Shown: one piece after another, positions 8,658 through 18,603 of the stretch | How the letters are laid out: each line of letters begins with the position of its first letter | Numbering within the stretch: position 1 is the first letter of the stretch | From: Corallococcus interemptor | Lineage (GTDB): Bacteria; Myxococcota; Myxococcia; Myxococcales; Myxococcaceae | Reading direction: 5' to 3' | Assembly (NCBI RefSeq): GCF_003668875.1 | Contig: NZ_RAWM01000012.1 | Span: forward strand, 47,546-111,545 | Length of the DNA: 64,000 bases | Translations under genes and position numbers: made by a program | The notes under the pieces: model-generated | Told to the model about the DNA's origin: nothing | The model's input: only the letters and a program-made list of their open reading frames with translations | Databases searched by the model: none

Positions 8658-10295
8658 TCAGCGCGTGGGCAGCACGGTGGAGTAGCGCCCCGTGCTGTCG
8701 GACACCGTCTGCGCCAGCAGCAGCGACTCCGGCCGTCCCGCCACCGTCACCACGCGGAAGAAGCGCACGGACGCGTTCGCCGCGATGCCGTCCGGCGCCA
8801 CCTCGGGGTCCGGGGGCAGGGTGATGCGGCCGCTCAGCGAACGGCCCCGGGACAGCGTGAAGGCGGCCAGCGGCAGCACGTCCGTCCCGGCGTTGCCGGC
8901 CGGCACGCTGACGAAGCGGCTGACGCGCGGCAGGTTCTCCCCGGGCAGGAAGTCCAGCCGGTACTCGCCCGGGTCCAGGGCCAGCGAGAACTGGCCCTCG
9001 CTGTTGGTCGTCTGGGGGGACTCGAAGCCCAGGGGCGGCTGGGGCCAGCCCGTCAGCGCGCCCACCGGCTCCACGACGATGCGCACGCCCGACGCGGGGC
9101 CCGTGCCCTCCGGGTTCTTCACGCTGCCCGTCACCGTCATGCGCGCCGGGCACGTCACGTCGTCCAGCGCCGTGTCCACCGCCGCCACCGTCACCGGCTG
9201 GAGCGTCAGGCGCGAGGGCGAGCCAGGCGGCGGGACGATGACCAGCGTGAGCGGGGACTCCGCGACGCCGGGCCGGGACTGAAGCTGGTAGCGCCCCTGC
9301 GCGTCCGTCAGCACCGGCACGCCCTGGAACGTGCCGCCGCCGGCCACGCGGCCCTGGAGCGCCACGCGCGCGCCCGCCATGGGCGTCTGGCCGTTGGACT
9401 CCAGCACGCGGCCCGTCACCTTCACGGCCGCGCCGGGGTTGCCCAGCTCCAGCGGGGAGGTGAGGGGCTCGGACGGGTCCACCACGAAGGTCTTCCGGGG
9501 CATCAGGTCCGCGGCGTCCACGGGCGCGGCGCGCAGGAGCACCGTGGCGCGCTGGGCGTCCGCCCGGGCGAGCACCAGCTGGAACGCGCCCGTGTCGCGG
9601 GCCACGCGGGCGCGCTGGGACAGCGGGCGCAGCGACTCATCCAGCGCCTGCACCTCCATGTCCGCGTCCACGAGCGCCGGGCCCTGGAGCACCAGCGTCC
9701 CCGACAGCGTCACCACGTTCGGGGCGGTGGGCAGCTCGAACGTCACCGTGCCGCCCGTGGCGGGGTCCACGGAGGCGGTGCGCGACAGCGGCGGCAGGCC
9801 CGGGTCCAGCGGCGTGAGCGTCACCGTGTAGTCGCCGCTGCCCACGGGCAGGGCCCACGCGCCGTCCTCCGGGGAGAGCGTCGTCTCATAGCGCCGCGCC
9901 ACGCCCGGGATGAGGCGGCTTTCGCCCGTGGCCAGCAGGTGGACGGGCGCGCGGTAGGGGATGGAGGCCAGGCCCCCGTCCGGCGTGGCCATGGTGCCGC
10001 GAGACACCTCGCCCCTCAGGCGCACGGGGCTGAACAGCTCCAGGTTCTGCTCCGCGCGCAGCCGGTCCACCGGGAAGTCCTGCGCGAGCAGGCCCGCCTT
10101 GGGCAGGGGCTCCACCTCCACGACGATGTCGCCGCCGGGGTTGCCGCAGCCGTCCACGAAGCACACCTGGCCCGGGGCGCACTCCGCGTCGGAGCGGCAC
10201 ACCAGCTGATCCGGCGGAGGCTCTTCTTCCAGGAAGCCACACCCGGCCCCGGTCAGCCCGAGCGCCAGCGCCAGGGCCCGGCGCGCGCGCGTCAC
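8658..10295 (-). CDS. Lipoprotein with carboxypeptidase-regulatory-like beta-sandwich repeats
   Basis: A lipoprotein signal ends at L-T-G-A-G-C. Next comes a Cys-rich segment of the pattern C-x-S-D-x-E-C-x-P-G-x-x-C with two more Cys, common in myxobacterial surface proteins. Several domains of the carboxypeptidase regulatory-like/CnaB type follow, each opening with a (S/T)-G-x-(V/L/I) strand and closing with G-x-(F/Y)-x-L or G-R-Y. These suggest a structural or adhesive cell-surface role. The start is the GTG at 10295: it overlaps the upstream stop as GTGA, has GGGGGA six bases upstream, and begins directly at the signal peptide. It is the last gene of the pfk run. Confidence 0.8.
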   Translation of the reverse strand: MTRARRALALALGLTGAGCGFLEEEPPPDQLVCRSDAECAPGQVCFVDGCGNPGGDIVVEVEPLPKAGLLAQDFPVDRLRAEQNLELFSPVRLRGEVSRGTMATPDGGLASIPYRAPVHLLATGESRLIPGVARRYETTLSPEDGAWALPVGSGDYTVTLTPLDPGLPPLSRTASVDPATGGTVTFELPTAPNVVTLSGTLVLQGPALVDADMEVQALDESLRPLSQRARVARDTGAFQLVLARADAQRATVLLRAAPVDAADLMPRKTFVVDPSEPLTSPLELGNPGAAVKVTGRVLESNGQTPMAGARVALQGRVAGGGTFQGVPVLTDAQGRYQLQSRPGVAESPLTLVIVPPPGSPSRLTLQPVTVAAVDTALDDVTCPARMTVTGSVKNPEGTGPASGVRIVVEPVGALTGWPQPPLGFESPQTTNSEGQFSLALDPGEYRLDFLPGENLPRVSRFVSVPAGNAGTDVLPLAAFTLSRGRSLSGRITLPPDPEVAPDGIAANASVRFFRVVTVAGRPESLLLAQTVSDSTGRYSTVLPTR

Positions 10296-10876
10296 TGGCA
10301 GTCCCCCGCCACCGTGTTCACCACCCACGAGTACGAGGTGACGAAGCCCGGGTTCTTCACCACGCCGCCGTCCGCGAGGAACACCTCCTCCGGCGGATCC
10401 GGCTGGCGGTTGGTGAGGTGCCGGTCCGTGACGAGCGCCTCCACCAGGTGGATGCCCGGCGGGGCCAGCGGGTTGTTGGCCGAGCGCAGGTCCATGCGCA
10501 GCGTGCCGCGGTCGTCACGGCGGGGCTGTCCGGTGTTGGCGAGGACGATCTGCCGGTAGTAGCCCGAGGGGTAGGACGGGTTGTAGTCCACGTACCACTC
10601 CACGGTGATGCGGTCGTCGACGTCCAGGTCCTCCACCACCACGTTGAAGTCCTGGACGCAGCTGCCCACGCCGAAGTTACGCAGGATGCGCTCCGAGGGC
10701 TCCACCTGCTCCTCCATGATGCGCGGCGGCCGGTTGCGGAACTGGGGCACGCTCTCCAGCAGCGCCTCGTCCTGGGGGATGAGGCACCCGGAGCCCGTCG
10801 CGATCGCCGCGAGCCCCAGGGCCGCCACGAGCGGCTGGAGGATGCCGCGGGACTGTCGCGTCACGTGACGGTGCAT
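10292..10876 (-). CDS. Lipoprotein of unknown function
   Basis: The 194-residue protein has a signal peptide ending in A-T-G-S-G-C, so it is probably lipid-anchored. The mature region contains V-E-D-L-D-V-D-D and E-W-Y-V-D-Y, resembling an extracellular beta-sandwich, with two further Cys at the middle and the end (G-D-C-Q terminus). No catalytic motif is visible. I took the ATG at 10876; a TTG at 10894 would add six residues. Its stop overlaps the next lipoprotein start by four bases, and it begins 20 bases after the sigma54 activator. The two lipoproteins are therefore very likely made together. Confidence 0.75.
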   Translation of the reverse strand: MHRHVTRQSRGILQPLVAALGLAAIATGSGCLIPQDEALLESVPQFRNRPPRIMEEQVEPSERILRNFGVGSCVQDFNVVVEDLDVDDRITVEWYVDYNPSYPSGYYRQIVLANTGQPRRDDRGTLRMDLRSANNPLAPPGIHLVEALVTDRHLTNRQPDPPEEVFLADGGVVKNPGFVTSYSWVVNTVAGDCQ

Positions 10877-10896
10877 GGCGTGGCTGGAGGGCAACC

Positions 10897-12795
<1,899 letters not shown>

Positions 12796-12820
12796 GGGCG
12801 GGGTCGGGCTCTTCGGGTGA

Positions 12821-13816
12821 CTAGAACGTGAGGGAGAAGCCGGCGCCCAGTCCACCGCGGGTGGAGTACAGCCGCATGCGTGGCGACGCGGCCTGGGAGA
12901 CGGAGGGAGAGGGCTTCGGTTCGGGGCGGGACTCGACGGTGGTGCTGGTCACCACCTGGTCCTCGTGGTGGTAGACGGCGTCCACCACGCCCAGGGCGTA
13001 GACGGTGTAGAAGCCGGTCGCGGACGCGAGCCGGAGGAACTGCCAGGTGTCCGCCTGCCGGGCGCGGTCCGTGGGGATGAAGCGCACCGGGATGGACGCG
13101 CGGCCGTCCTCGTCCAGCACGTTGTCCAGGTTGATGAAGCGCTCCTCGAAGAGAGAGTCGTACGCGAAGAACGCGATGATGCTGGTGATGGCCATCACGC
13201 CCTCGGTGGCGGCGAAGGCGATGCCCATGCCGTTGCGGCCCTGCTGGAACTGGCCGGCCCCGAAGGGGACGAAGTTGACCAGGAAGTTGCGCTTCTCCAC
13301 GGTGCGCACGGTGACCTGACGGGCCAGTTCCTCCGCGCGGCGGCGCTGCGTCTCCAGCGCGACGCGCTCCTGTTCACGGCGCTCCTGTTCGGCCTTCTCT
13401 CGCTCCAGGCGCAGGCGCTGCTCCTGGCGGAGGAAGTCGCGCTCGCCGGACATCTGGTTCTTCAGGTCCTCGAAGTAGGCGACGGCCGGGGGCGGGACGA
13501 CGAAGGGGTCCAGGCTGAAGTCCGGGTCCAACCGGAGCACGGCGCGCAGGTGGCGCTCGGCGTCGTCCGTCTTGTTGAGGTTGAAGGCGGACAGGCCCGC
13601 GAGCTTGTGCAACTCCACCAGGTCCTCTTCCGGCAGGTCGCCCCGGTCGATGCGCTGACCGGCGCGCTCCAGCACCTCCGCGTACTTGCCGTACTCGAAC
13701 GACGAGCGCAGGGCCGCGACCTCCGGATCCGCGCCAATGCCCGTCTGGGCGCGCGCGGACGCGGGGCCCAGCAGGGCCAGCAGGAGACAGGCGAGTAGCA
13801 GCGGACCGCGGCTCAT
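12821..13816 (-). CDS. Secreted TPR/coiled-coil envelope protein
   Basis: The 331-residue protein has a signal peptide ending A-R-A-Q. TPR-like helices span about residues 30-110 (A-E-R-H-L-R-A-V-L-R-L-D-P is typical), a highly charged Arg/Glu/Gln coiled coil spans about 125-170, and two hydrophobic segments near 185-220 are rich in Gly/Ala. It ends in G-A-G-F-S-L-T-F, an aromatic terminus like those that insert outer-membrane proteins. It may link periplasm and outer membrane. Its ATG overlaps the kinase stop as ATGA, so it is coupled to the kinase and could be its partner. Family name unknown. Confidence 0.75.
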   Translation of the reverse strand: MSRGPLLLACLLLALLGPASARAQTGIGADPEVAALRSSFEYGKYAEVLERAGQRIDRGDLPEEDLVELHKLAGLSAFNLNKTDDAERHLRAVLRLDPDFSLDPFVVPPPAVAYFEDLKNQMSGERDFLRQEQRLRLEREKAEQERREQERVALETQRRRAEELARQVTVRTVEKRNFLVNFVPFGAGQFQQGRNGMGIAFAATEGVMAITSIIAFFAYDSLFEERFINLDNVLDEDGRASIPVRFIPTDRARQADTWQFLRLASATGFYTVYALGVVDAVYHHEDQVVTSTTVESRPEPKPSPSVSQAASPRMRLYSTRGGLGAGFSLTF

Positions 13817-15735
13817 TCGGGCGCCAGGCTCCCGCGCAGGGTGGTGGGCTTGCCGGGCTCCAGCAGCACGACGCGCTTCTCCGTCTTGTAGCCGGGGGAG
13901 GAGATCTCCACCTCCACGCGGTGCTGGAAGCTGGCGGGGCCGCGCGGGGAGCGGATGTCGAAGGGGTGCTGGAGGCTGTCGTGCGCGGTGCGCTCCACGT
14001 CGCCCACGCGCACGGTGGCGTCCTGCGGCTGGTAGTCCATGGAGAGCTGCGAGGCCTTCAAGAGCGCGCGCAGGCGGAAGACGTTCTCCCGGTCCGGCCT
14101 CACGTCGATGGTCTCCGTGGCGTCCTCGCAGTAGCCGCAGGAGACGGTGATGGTGTGCGGGCCCGGGGTCAGGTGCACGTCGTGCTGCGAGAGCTGCTGC
14201 GTGCCTGCGGGCCCGTCATCCACGCGGATGGAGCCGTACGGACGCACGAGGATGGACACGGGGACCTTGCCGGTGCGGGCGTGCCTGGCGTCGTCCTGCG
14301 GCTCCACGCTGGCGACCACCAGGGGCGGCCGCGACGGCGTGCGCTCCGGACGCGGAGGCGTGTCGGTCTCCCGGACCGGCGTGGACGTCCCGGTGCCGCC
14401 CATGCCTTGCGCGCCGGCGGGACGCGGGCCCGTGGGAGCGGCCTCGACCGGGACCGGAGTGGTGGTGTCAGCGGGAGGAGGGGAGACCTTGGGAGGACTG
14501 TCCGGAACCTGCGCGGGCTTCGTGCCGGGGTCCTGCACACGCGGAGCCGTCGCTTCCACTGTCGGCGTCTCGGGCGCGTGCGCGTTCATCCGGTACACCT
14601 GCCAGCCACCCAGCCCCAGGGCCAGCGCCACGCCCGCCCCAATGCCCGCGCGGATGCCGCGCTTGCGCCAGGTGCGCCGCCGCTGCTGACGCTGGATGCT
14701 CTTGAGCAGCCCCAGGGCGCGCTCGTTCGTCGCGTCCAGCGCGAGCACGTGGTTGAGGCACGCCAGCGCGCGCGGCGTCCGCTTCTCCGCGAGCTGCCGC
14801 TCCCCTCGCTCCAGCAGCGCCGCCACGATGCGCTGGCGCGCGAGCCGCTGGTACGACGGCGGATCCGCGAAGAACGAGATCAGCTCTTCACCCACGCGGG
14901 AGAAGCCCAGCCCCGCGAGCGCGTCCGCCAGCGCGTCGCGCAGCTTGCCCGCGTTGGGGTAGCGCCGCGCCGGGTCGCGCTGGAGGCACGTGGCGCAGAT
15001 CTCCGCCAGCTCGTCCGACAGCGTGGGCACGCGGCGGCGGGGGTCCTCGTAGGCCCCGTCCAGGATGCGCTTGAGCGTCGCGGTGGTGTTGGACGCGGTG
15101 AACGGCAGCCGGCCCGTCATCAGCGCGTAGAACATGATCCCCAGGCTGAAGACGTCCGCCTCGGGGCCGGCCTCCATGCCCTCGATGATCTCCGGCGACA
15201 TGTGCGCGGGCGAGCCCACCAGCGCGCCCGTCACCGTCATCCGGTCCTCGATGTCCAAAAGCCGCGCGATGCCGAAGTCCATGAGCTTGAGGACCCCGTC
15301 CTCGCGCACCATGACGTTCTCCGGCTTCAGGTCGCGGTGGATGACGCCCGCCTCGTGCGCGTGCGCCAGCGCCGCCGCCAGCTCGTGGATGATCATCGCC
15401 GCCAGCTCCGGCGGCTCCAGCGGGCCTTCATCCAGGTACGTCTTGAGCGTCCGGCCGCGGATGTACTCCGTGACGATGAAGGCGTCGTGCGCCTCCGCGG
15501 AGGAGAAGTCGAAGACCTCCAGGATGTTGGGGTGGTGCAGCTTCGCCACCGCGCGGGCCTCGCGCGCCAGGCGGCGGCGCGACTCGTCCTTGCCGGCCAG
15601 GTGCGGGTGCAGCACCTTCACCGCGACCTCGCGGTCCAGGGCCGTGTCCAGGCCCTTGTACACGACGCTCATGCCCCCGGAGCCCAGCTCCTCCAGGATG
15701 CGATAGCGACCGATATGGCGGCCGACGAGCGTCAT
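13813..15735 (-). CDS. pkn4: Membrane Ser/Thr protein kinase, Pkn4-like
   Basis: A 640-residue Hanks-type kinase. Motifs: glycine loop G-S-G-G-M-S-V-V (19-25), catalytic Lys40, H-R-D-L-K-P-E-N (133-140), D-F-G (153-155) and M-S-P-E in place of A-P-E. A transmembrane helix lies near residues 370-390. The periplasmic part is Pro/Thr-rich, then carries PEGA-like beta modules (R-P-Y-G-S-I-R-V-D, S-P-G-Y-K). In Myxococcus xanthus, Pkn4 is encoded with phosphofructokinase and activates it by phosphorylation (established). Here the kinase starts 23 bases after the pfk stop on the same strand, which supports orthology. It probably senses an envelope signal and also phosphorylates other targets. An FHA protein is encoded two genes later. 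Confidence 0.88.
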   Translation of the reverse strand: MTLVGRHIGRYRILEELGSGGMSVVYKGLDTALDREVAVKVLHPHLAGKDESRRRLAREARAVAKLHHPNILEVFDFSSAEAHDAFIVTEYIRGRTLKTYLDEGPLEPPELAAMIIHELAAALAHAHEAGVIHRDLKPENVMVREDGVLKLMDFGIARLLDIEDRMTVTGALVGSPAHMSPEIIEGMEAGPEADVFSLGIMFYALMTGRLPFTASNTTATLKRILDGAYEDPRRRVPTLSDELAEICATCLQRDPARRYPNAGKLRDALADALAGLGFSRVGEELISFFADPPSYQRLARQRIVAALLERGERQLAEKRTPRALACLNHVLALDATNERALGLLKSIQRQQRRRTWRKRGIRAGIGAGVALALGLGGWQVYRMNAHAPETPTVEATAPRVQDPGTKPAQVPDSPPKVSPPPADTTTPVPVEAAPTGPRPAGAQGMGGTGTSTPVRETDTPPRPERTPSRPPLVVASVEPQDDARHARTGKVPVSILVRPYGSIRVDDGPAGTQQLSQHDVHLTPGPHTITVSCGYCEDATETIDVRPDRENVFRLRALLKASQLSMDYQPQDATVRVGDVERTAHDSLQHPFDIRSPRGPASFQHRVEVEISSPGYKTEKRVVLLEPGKPTTLRGSLAPE

Positions 15736-15758
15736 GGCGTGCGGTGCGCGCTCTCCCC

Positions 15759-16856
15759 TCAGTCCCCGAACCCGATGCCCATGCTCCGCGCGAAGCGCAC
15801 CAGGTCTCCCTGGACGTCCACGCGGCGCTCCTTGCGAGACTCACTCAGCGGCACGGCGACGACGTCGTTGTTCCTCAGCGCCACCATGTGGCCCCACTGG
15901 CCGTCCCGCACCAGGTCCAGCACCTTGCAGCCGTAGCGCGTGGCCAGCACCCGGTCCGCCGCGCTGGGGCTGCCGCCGCGCTGCAGGTGGCCCAGCACCG
16001 TCACGCGGATCTCCGCGTCGATGTGCCGCGCCAGCAGGTCCGCGCACACCTTGCCGGAGCCGCCCAGCCGCACCACGCCGCGCCCCGGGATGTCCGCGGC
16101 CTCCGCCAGCACGGACAGCGCGCCGCCCTCCGGATACGCGCCTTCGGAGATGGCGATGATGGAGAAGCTGCGCCGCCGCGTGGCCCGGCGCTTCAGCGTC
16201 TCCAGCAGGGACTCCACCCGGTACGGAATCTCCGGGATGAGGATGAGGTCCGCGCCGCCGGCGATGCCGCTCTCCAGCGTGAGGAAGCCCGCGTGGCGGC
16301 CCATGATCTCCACCACCATCACGCGGTCATGCGCCTCCGCGGTGGAGTGCAGCCGGTCCAAAGCCTCCGTGACGATGAGCCGCGCGGTGTCGAACCCGAA
16401 GGTCTGGTCCGTCCCGGACAGGTCGTTGTCGATGGTCTTCGGGCAACCGACGACCTTCAGGCCCTTGCCGGCCAGCTGGTGCGCGATGGAAAGCGTGCCG
16501 TCCCCGCCAATGGCCACCAGCCCGTCCAGCCGCAACTCCTCGCAGCGGCGCACGACCTGATCCGACACGTCCTTCTCCACCCAGCCGTCGCCCTCACGCA
16601 CCGCGTAGCTGAACGGGTTGGCCTTGTTGGACGTGCCCAGGATGGTGCCGCCCTTGGGCAGGATGCCGCGCGTGTCCTCCACACCGAGCGGGCGGACGAG
16701 CTCCGGCTCCACCAGGCCCATGTAGCCGTTCTCGATGCCCACGAACGAATGGCCGAACTCGTGCACGCCCCGTCGCACGAGGCCCCGGATGAGCGCGTTG
16801 AGTCCCGGGCAATCACCACCGCCGGTGAGGACGCCGAGTCGAAGAGGTCGAGCCAT
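15759..16856 (-). CDS. pfkA: 6-phosphofructokinase
   Basis: The 365-residue enzyme phosphorylates fructose 6-phosphate in glycolysis. Visible motifs: G-G-G-D-C-P-G-L-N near the start, G-G-D-G-T (117-121), P-K-T-I-D-N-D (139-145, catalytic Asp) and M-G-R-H-A-G (185-190). The Gly in GGDGT is the ATP-type residue, while Lys140 is usual in pyrophosphate enzymes. This mixed pair is found in ATP-using group III enzymes, so ATP is the likelier donor. Residue 226 is a Thr inside R-R-A-T-R-R-R-S, the same number as the reported Pkn4 site (Thr226) in M. xanthus. It is the first gene after a strong predicted promoter and is followed by the kinase gene 23 bases on. Confidence 0.95.
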   Translation of the reverse strand: MARPLRLGVLTGGGDCPGLNALIRGLVRRGVHEFGHSFVGIENGYMGLVEPELVRPLGVEDTRGILPKGGTILGTSNKANPFSYAVREGDGWVEKDVSDQVVRRCEELRLDGLVAIGGDGTLSIAHQLAGKGLKVVGCPKTIDNDLSGTDQTFGFDTARLIVTEALDRLHSTAEAHDRVMVVEIMGRHAGFLTLESGIAGGADLILIPEIPYRVESLLETLKRRATRRRSFSIIAISEGAYPEGGALSVLAEAADIPGRGVVRLGGSGKVCADLLARHIDAEIRVTVLGHLQRGGSPSAADRVLATRYGCKVLDLVRDGQWGHMVALRNNDVVAVPLSESRKERRVDVQGDLVRFARSMGIGFGD

Positions 16857-16925
16857 AGGAGCGAGGAAAGTGGGACGCGGGTGTCAGTGGGAACGGGCGA
16901 CACTATGACAGCAACGTCGGTGCGG

Positions 16926-16954
16926 ATTGTAGGTGCCACCCCAGGGGGGTGCAA
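16926..16954 (-). promoter_or_regulatory. Strong predicted sigma70-type promoter of the pfk-pkn4 run
   Basis: Read on the minus strand, TTGCAC (16954-16949) is followed after exactly 17 bases by TACAAT (16931-16926). Ten of twelve bases fit the expected spacing and near-consensus hexamers, which is unusual in such GC-rich DNA. Transcription would begin near 16919, giving a leader of about 60 bases before the pfk ATG at 16856. Confidence 0.65.
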
Positions 16955-17011
16955 CGCATCAATCAGCTGTGACGTCGGATCCGCGCTCGCAAGGACTCAG
17001 GGGGCCGCCCC

Positions 17012-17491
17012 TCAGTCGCGCTTGAGGCGACGCCGGGAGGCCAGCCGGTCCAGGAGGGCCTGGAGCCGGTCCTCCTTCTTCGCGGGAAGGGCGCGGTCCG
17101 TGGGGGACTGCACGGGCATCTCGCGGGCCATCCGGTACAGCTCCTCCAGCCGCTCCAGCACCAGCTGGTTGCCGGGGCGCTCCTGCAGGGCCCGGCGGTA
17201 CGCGGCGGCGGCGCCCACGTAGTCACCCAGCGTGAAGAGGCGCTCGCCCTCCTGCATGGGGGAGGCGGGGCCCAGCGGGAGGTGCTGGGGCTCGCGCACG
17301 CGGTTCTTCAGGTGCTGCAGCTCCTCCGGCTGGAGGCTGTCACGCAGGTGGGCGACCTTGAGGGCCAGGGCCTGCTCGCTCGGGAAGGCGGCGAGGAGGT
17401 GCTCGAAGAGCTCGAACGCCTCCGCCAGCTCCCCCCGCCGCAGGGCGCGGTCGGCACGTGCTTCCATGTCGGCCCGGACGGCAGGAGTCAT
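17012..17491 (-). CDS. Small TPR-type protein
   Basis: The 159-residue protein is all helical, with two tetratricopeptide-like pairs (about residues 10-45 and 80-120, the latter with G-D-Y-V-G-A-A-A-A-Y-R-R-A-L). It has a basic C-terminal tail and no signal peptide or membrane segment. It is probably a cytoplasmic adaptor; its partner is unknown. It stands between the CPBP protease gene (79 bp upstream) and the pfk promoter, so it may be the end of the protease transcript or independent. Start ATG 17491; no strong ribosome site. Confidence 0.7.
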   Translation of the reverse strand: MTPAVRADMEARADRALRRGELAEAFELFEHLLAAFPSEQALALKVAHLRDSLQPEELQHLKNRVREPQHLPLGPASPMQEGERLFTLGDYVGAAAAYRRALQERPGNQLVLERLEELYRMAREMPVQSPTDRALPAKKEDRLQALLDRLASRRRLKRD

Positions 17492-17569
17492 CTCGCGCGG
17501 CAGAGTAACTGGACCCCACCCGGGATGTCACATGCGGAAAAGCCGCCGCTCGCCGGGCCGCAAGGCCTC

Positions 17570-18595
17570 TCAAGCAGGCGAGGCGGACGACTCCGGAATC
17601 ACCGCGTTCTCCGCGCTCCGGGCGCTCCGGCGCCAGTGGCGGAAGAGCCACACGGCCACCAGCCCGTGGAGCAAGAGGCCGAAGACGCCCTCGCCGTTGA
17701 AGACCCAGACCTGACCGCCGAAGAGCCCCGGCCGGCCGTTGTAGACGCTGCCGAAGAGCTGCGGGTTGATGAGGTTCCAGCTGATGTGGAAGAGGGCGGG
17801 CGGCCAGATGGAGCGCGACGCCATGTACAGCTGCGCGAACACCACCGCGGCCACGGCGATGGACAGCAGGAACGTCACGTTCTGCCCCACGTGCCCGCGC
17901 TGCGCCTTGGAGAAGATGAGGGGCAGGTGGAACGCGGCCCACACCGGCATGGTGATGGCCGCGGCCAGCGCCGGCCGGTGCATCCACCAGCGCACCAGCG
18001 TCCCGCGCCAGCCCACCTCCTCACCCAGCTCGCTGGGGACGCCGAAGCCCACGACGGGCGCCCACACCAGCGCCGCCAGGCCGTAGCGCAGCCAGCGCCA
18101 GCGCTCGGGCAGCTTCGCGCCCAGCTTCTCCACCCAGCGCCAGCGCACGGACGCGGCGGCCAGCCACCACGTCACCGTCATGGCCCAGAACAGGAGGATC
18201 ATCACCGGCACCGTCGCCAGGCCCGTCACTCCGAACGGGCCCTTGAGCAGCTCCGGCTGGTACGTGATGAAGGACGCGTCCCCGGTGGCGAACCGGATCG
18301 CGTAGGCCAGCGGCGTGATGACGGCGCCGTACGCCAGCGGCAGCGCCAGCCCCAGGAACCACCACTTCCAGCCGGGGAACGCGAAGCCCACCGCGGACGG
18401 CGCTTCGCGACGGAAGAACCACGAACACCCGAGGCCGGCGATGCCGGGCACGCACATCATCCAGCGCATCAGCCACACGTCCTCGCGCGTCTCGCCGCCC
18501 ATGATGAACAGGACGCCCATCGTCCAGCTCACCGCCAGCGTCACCGCGATGAACGCGAGGGTTTCTTTCCGGGGATTCCGCATGTTCCGGAGCAT
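17570..18595 (-). CDS. CPBP-family intramembrane protease (Abi/CAAX-like)
   Basis: The protein of about 341 residues has around eight hydrophobic helices. The three CPBP motifs are present: E-E-V-G-W-R (E-E-x-x-x-R), F-H-L-P, and H-I-S-W-N. These form the glutamate-type intramembrane protease site of the Rce1/Abi family, which trims prenylated or membrane-embedded peptides and also includes bacteriocin self-immunity proteins. It begins eight bases after the stop of the CmlA-like hydroxylase gene, so the two are almost certainly co-transcribed. A role in self-protection or processing for the lipopeptide is inference. A second ATG at 18583 is an alternative start. Confidence 0.85.
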   Translation of the reverse strand: MLRNMRNPRKETLAFIAVTLAVSWTMGVLFIMGGETREDVWLMRWMMCVPGIAGLGCSWFFRREAPSAVGFAFPGWKWWFLGLALPLAYGAVITPLAYAIRFATGDASFITYQPELLKGPFGVTGLATVPVMILLFWAMTVTWWLAAASVRWRWVEKLGAKLPERWRWLRYGLAALVWAPVVGFGVPSELGEEVGWRGTLVRWWMHRPALAAAITMPVWAAFHLPLIFSKAQRGHVGQNVTFLLSIAVAAVVFAQLYMASRSIWPPALFHISWNLINPQLFGSVYNGRPGLFGGQVWVFNGEGVFGLLLHGLVAVWLFRHWRRSARSAENAVIPESSASPA

Positions 18596-18603
18596 ACCGG
18601 CTT

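Noticed and set aside
16926..16954. Sigma54 promoter at the GGCAC in the pfk upstream region
   Set aside because: The GC of the -12 element is not at the required ten-base spacing; the sigma70 reading fits far better.
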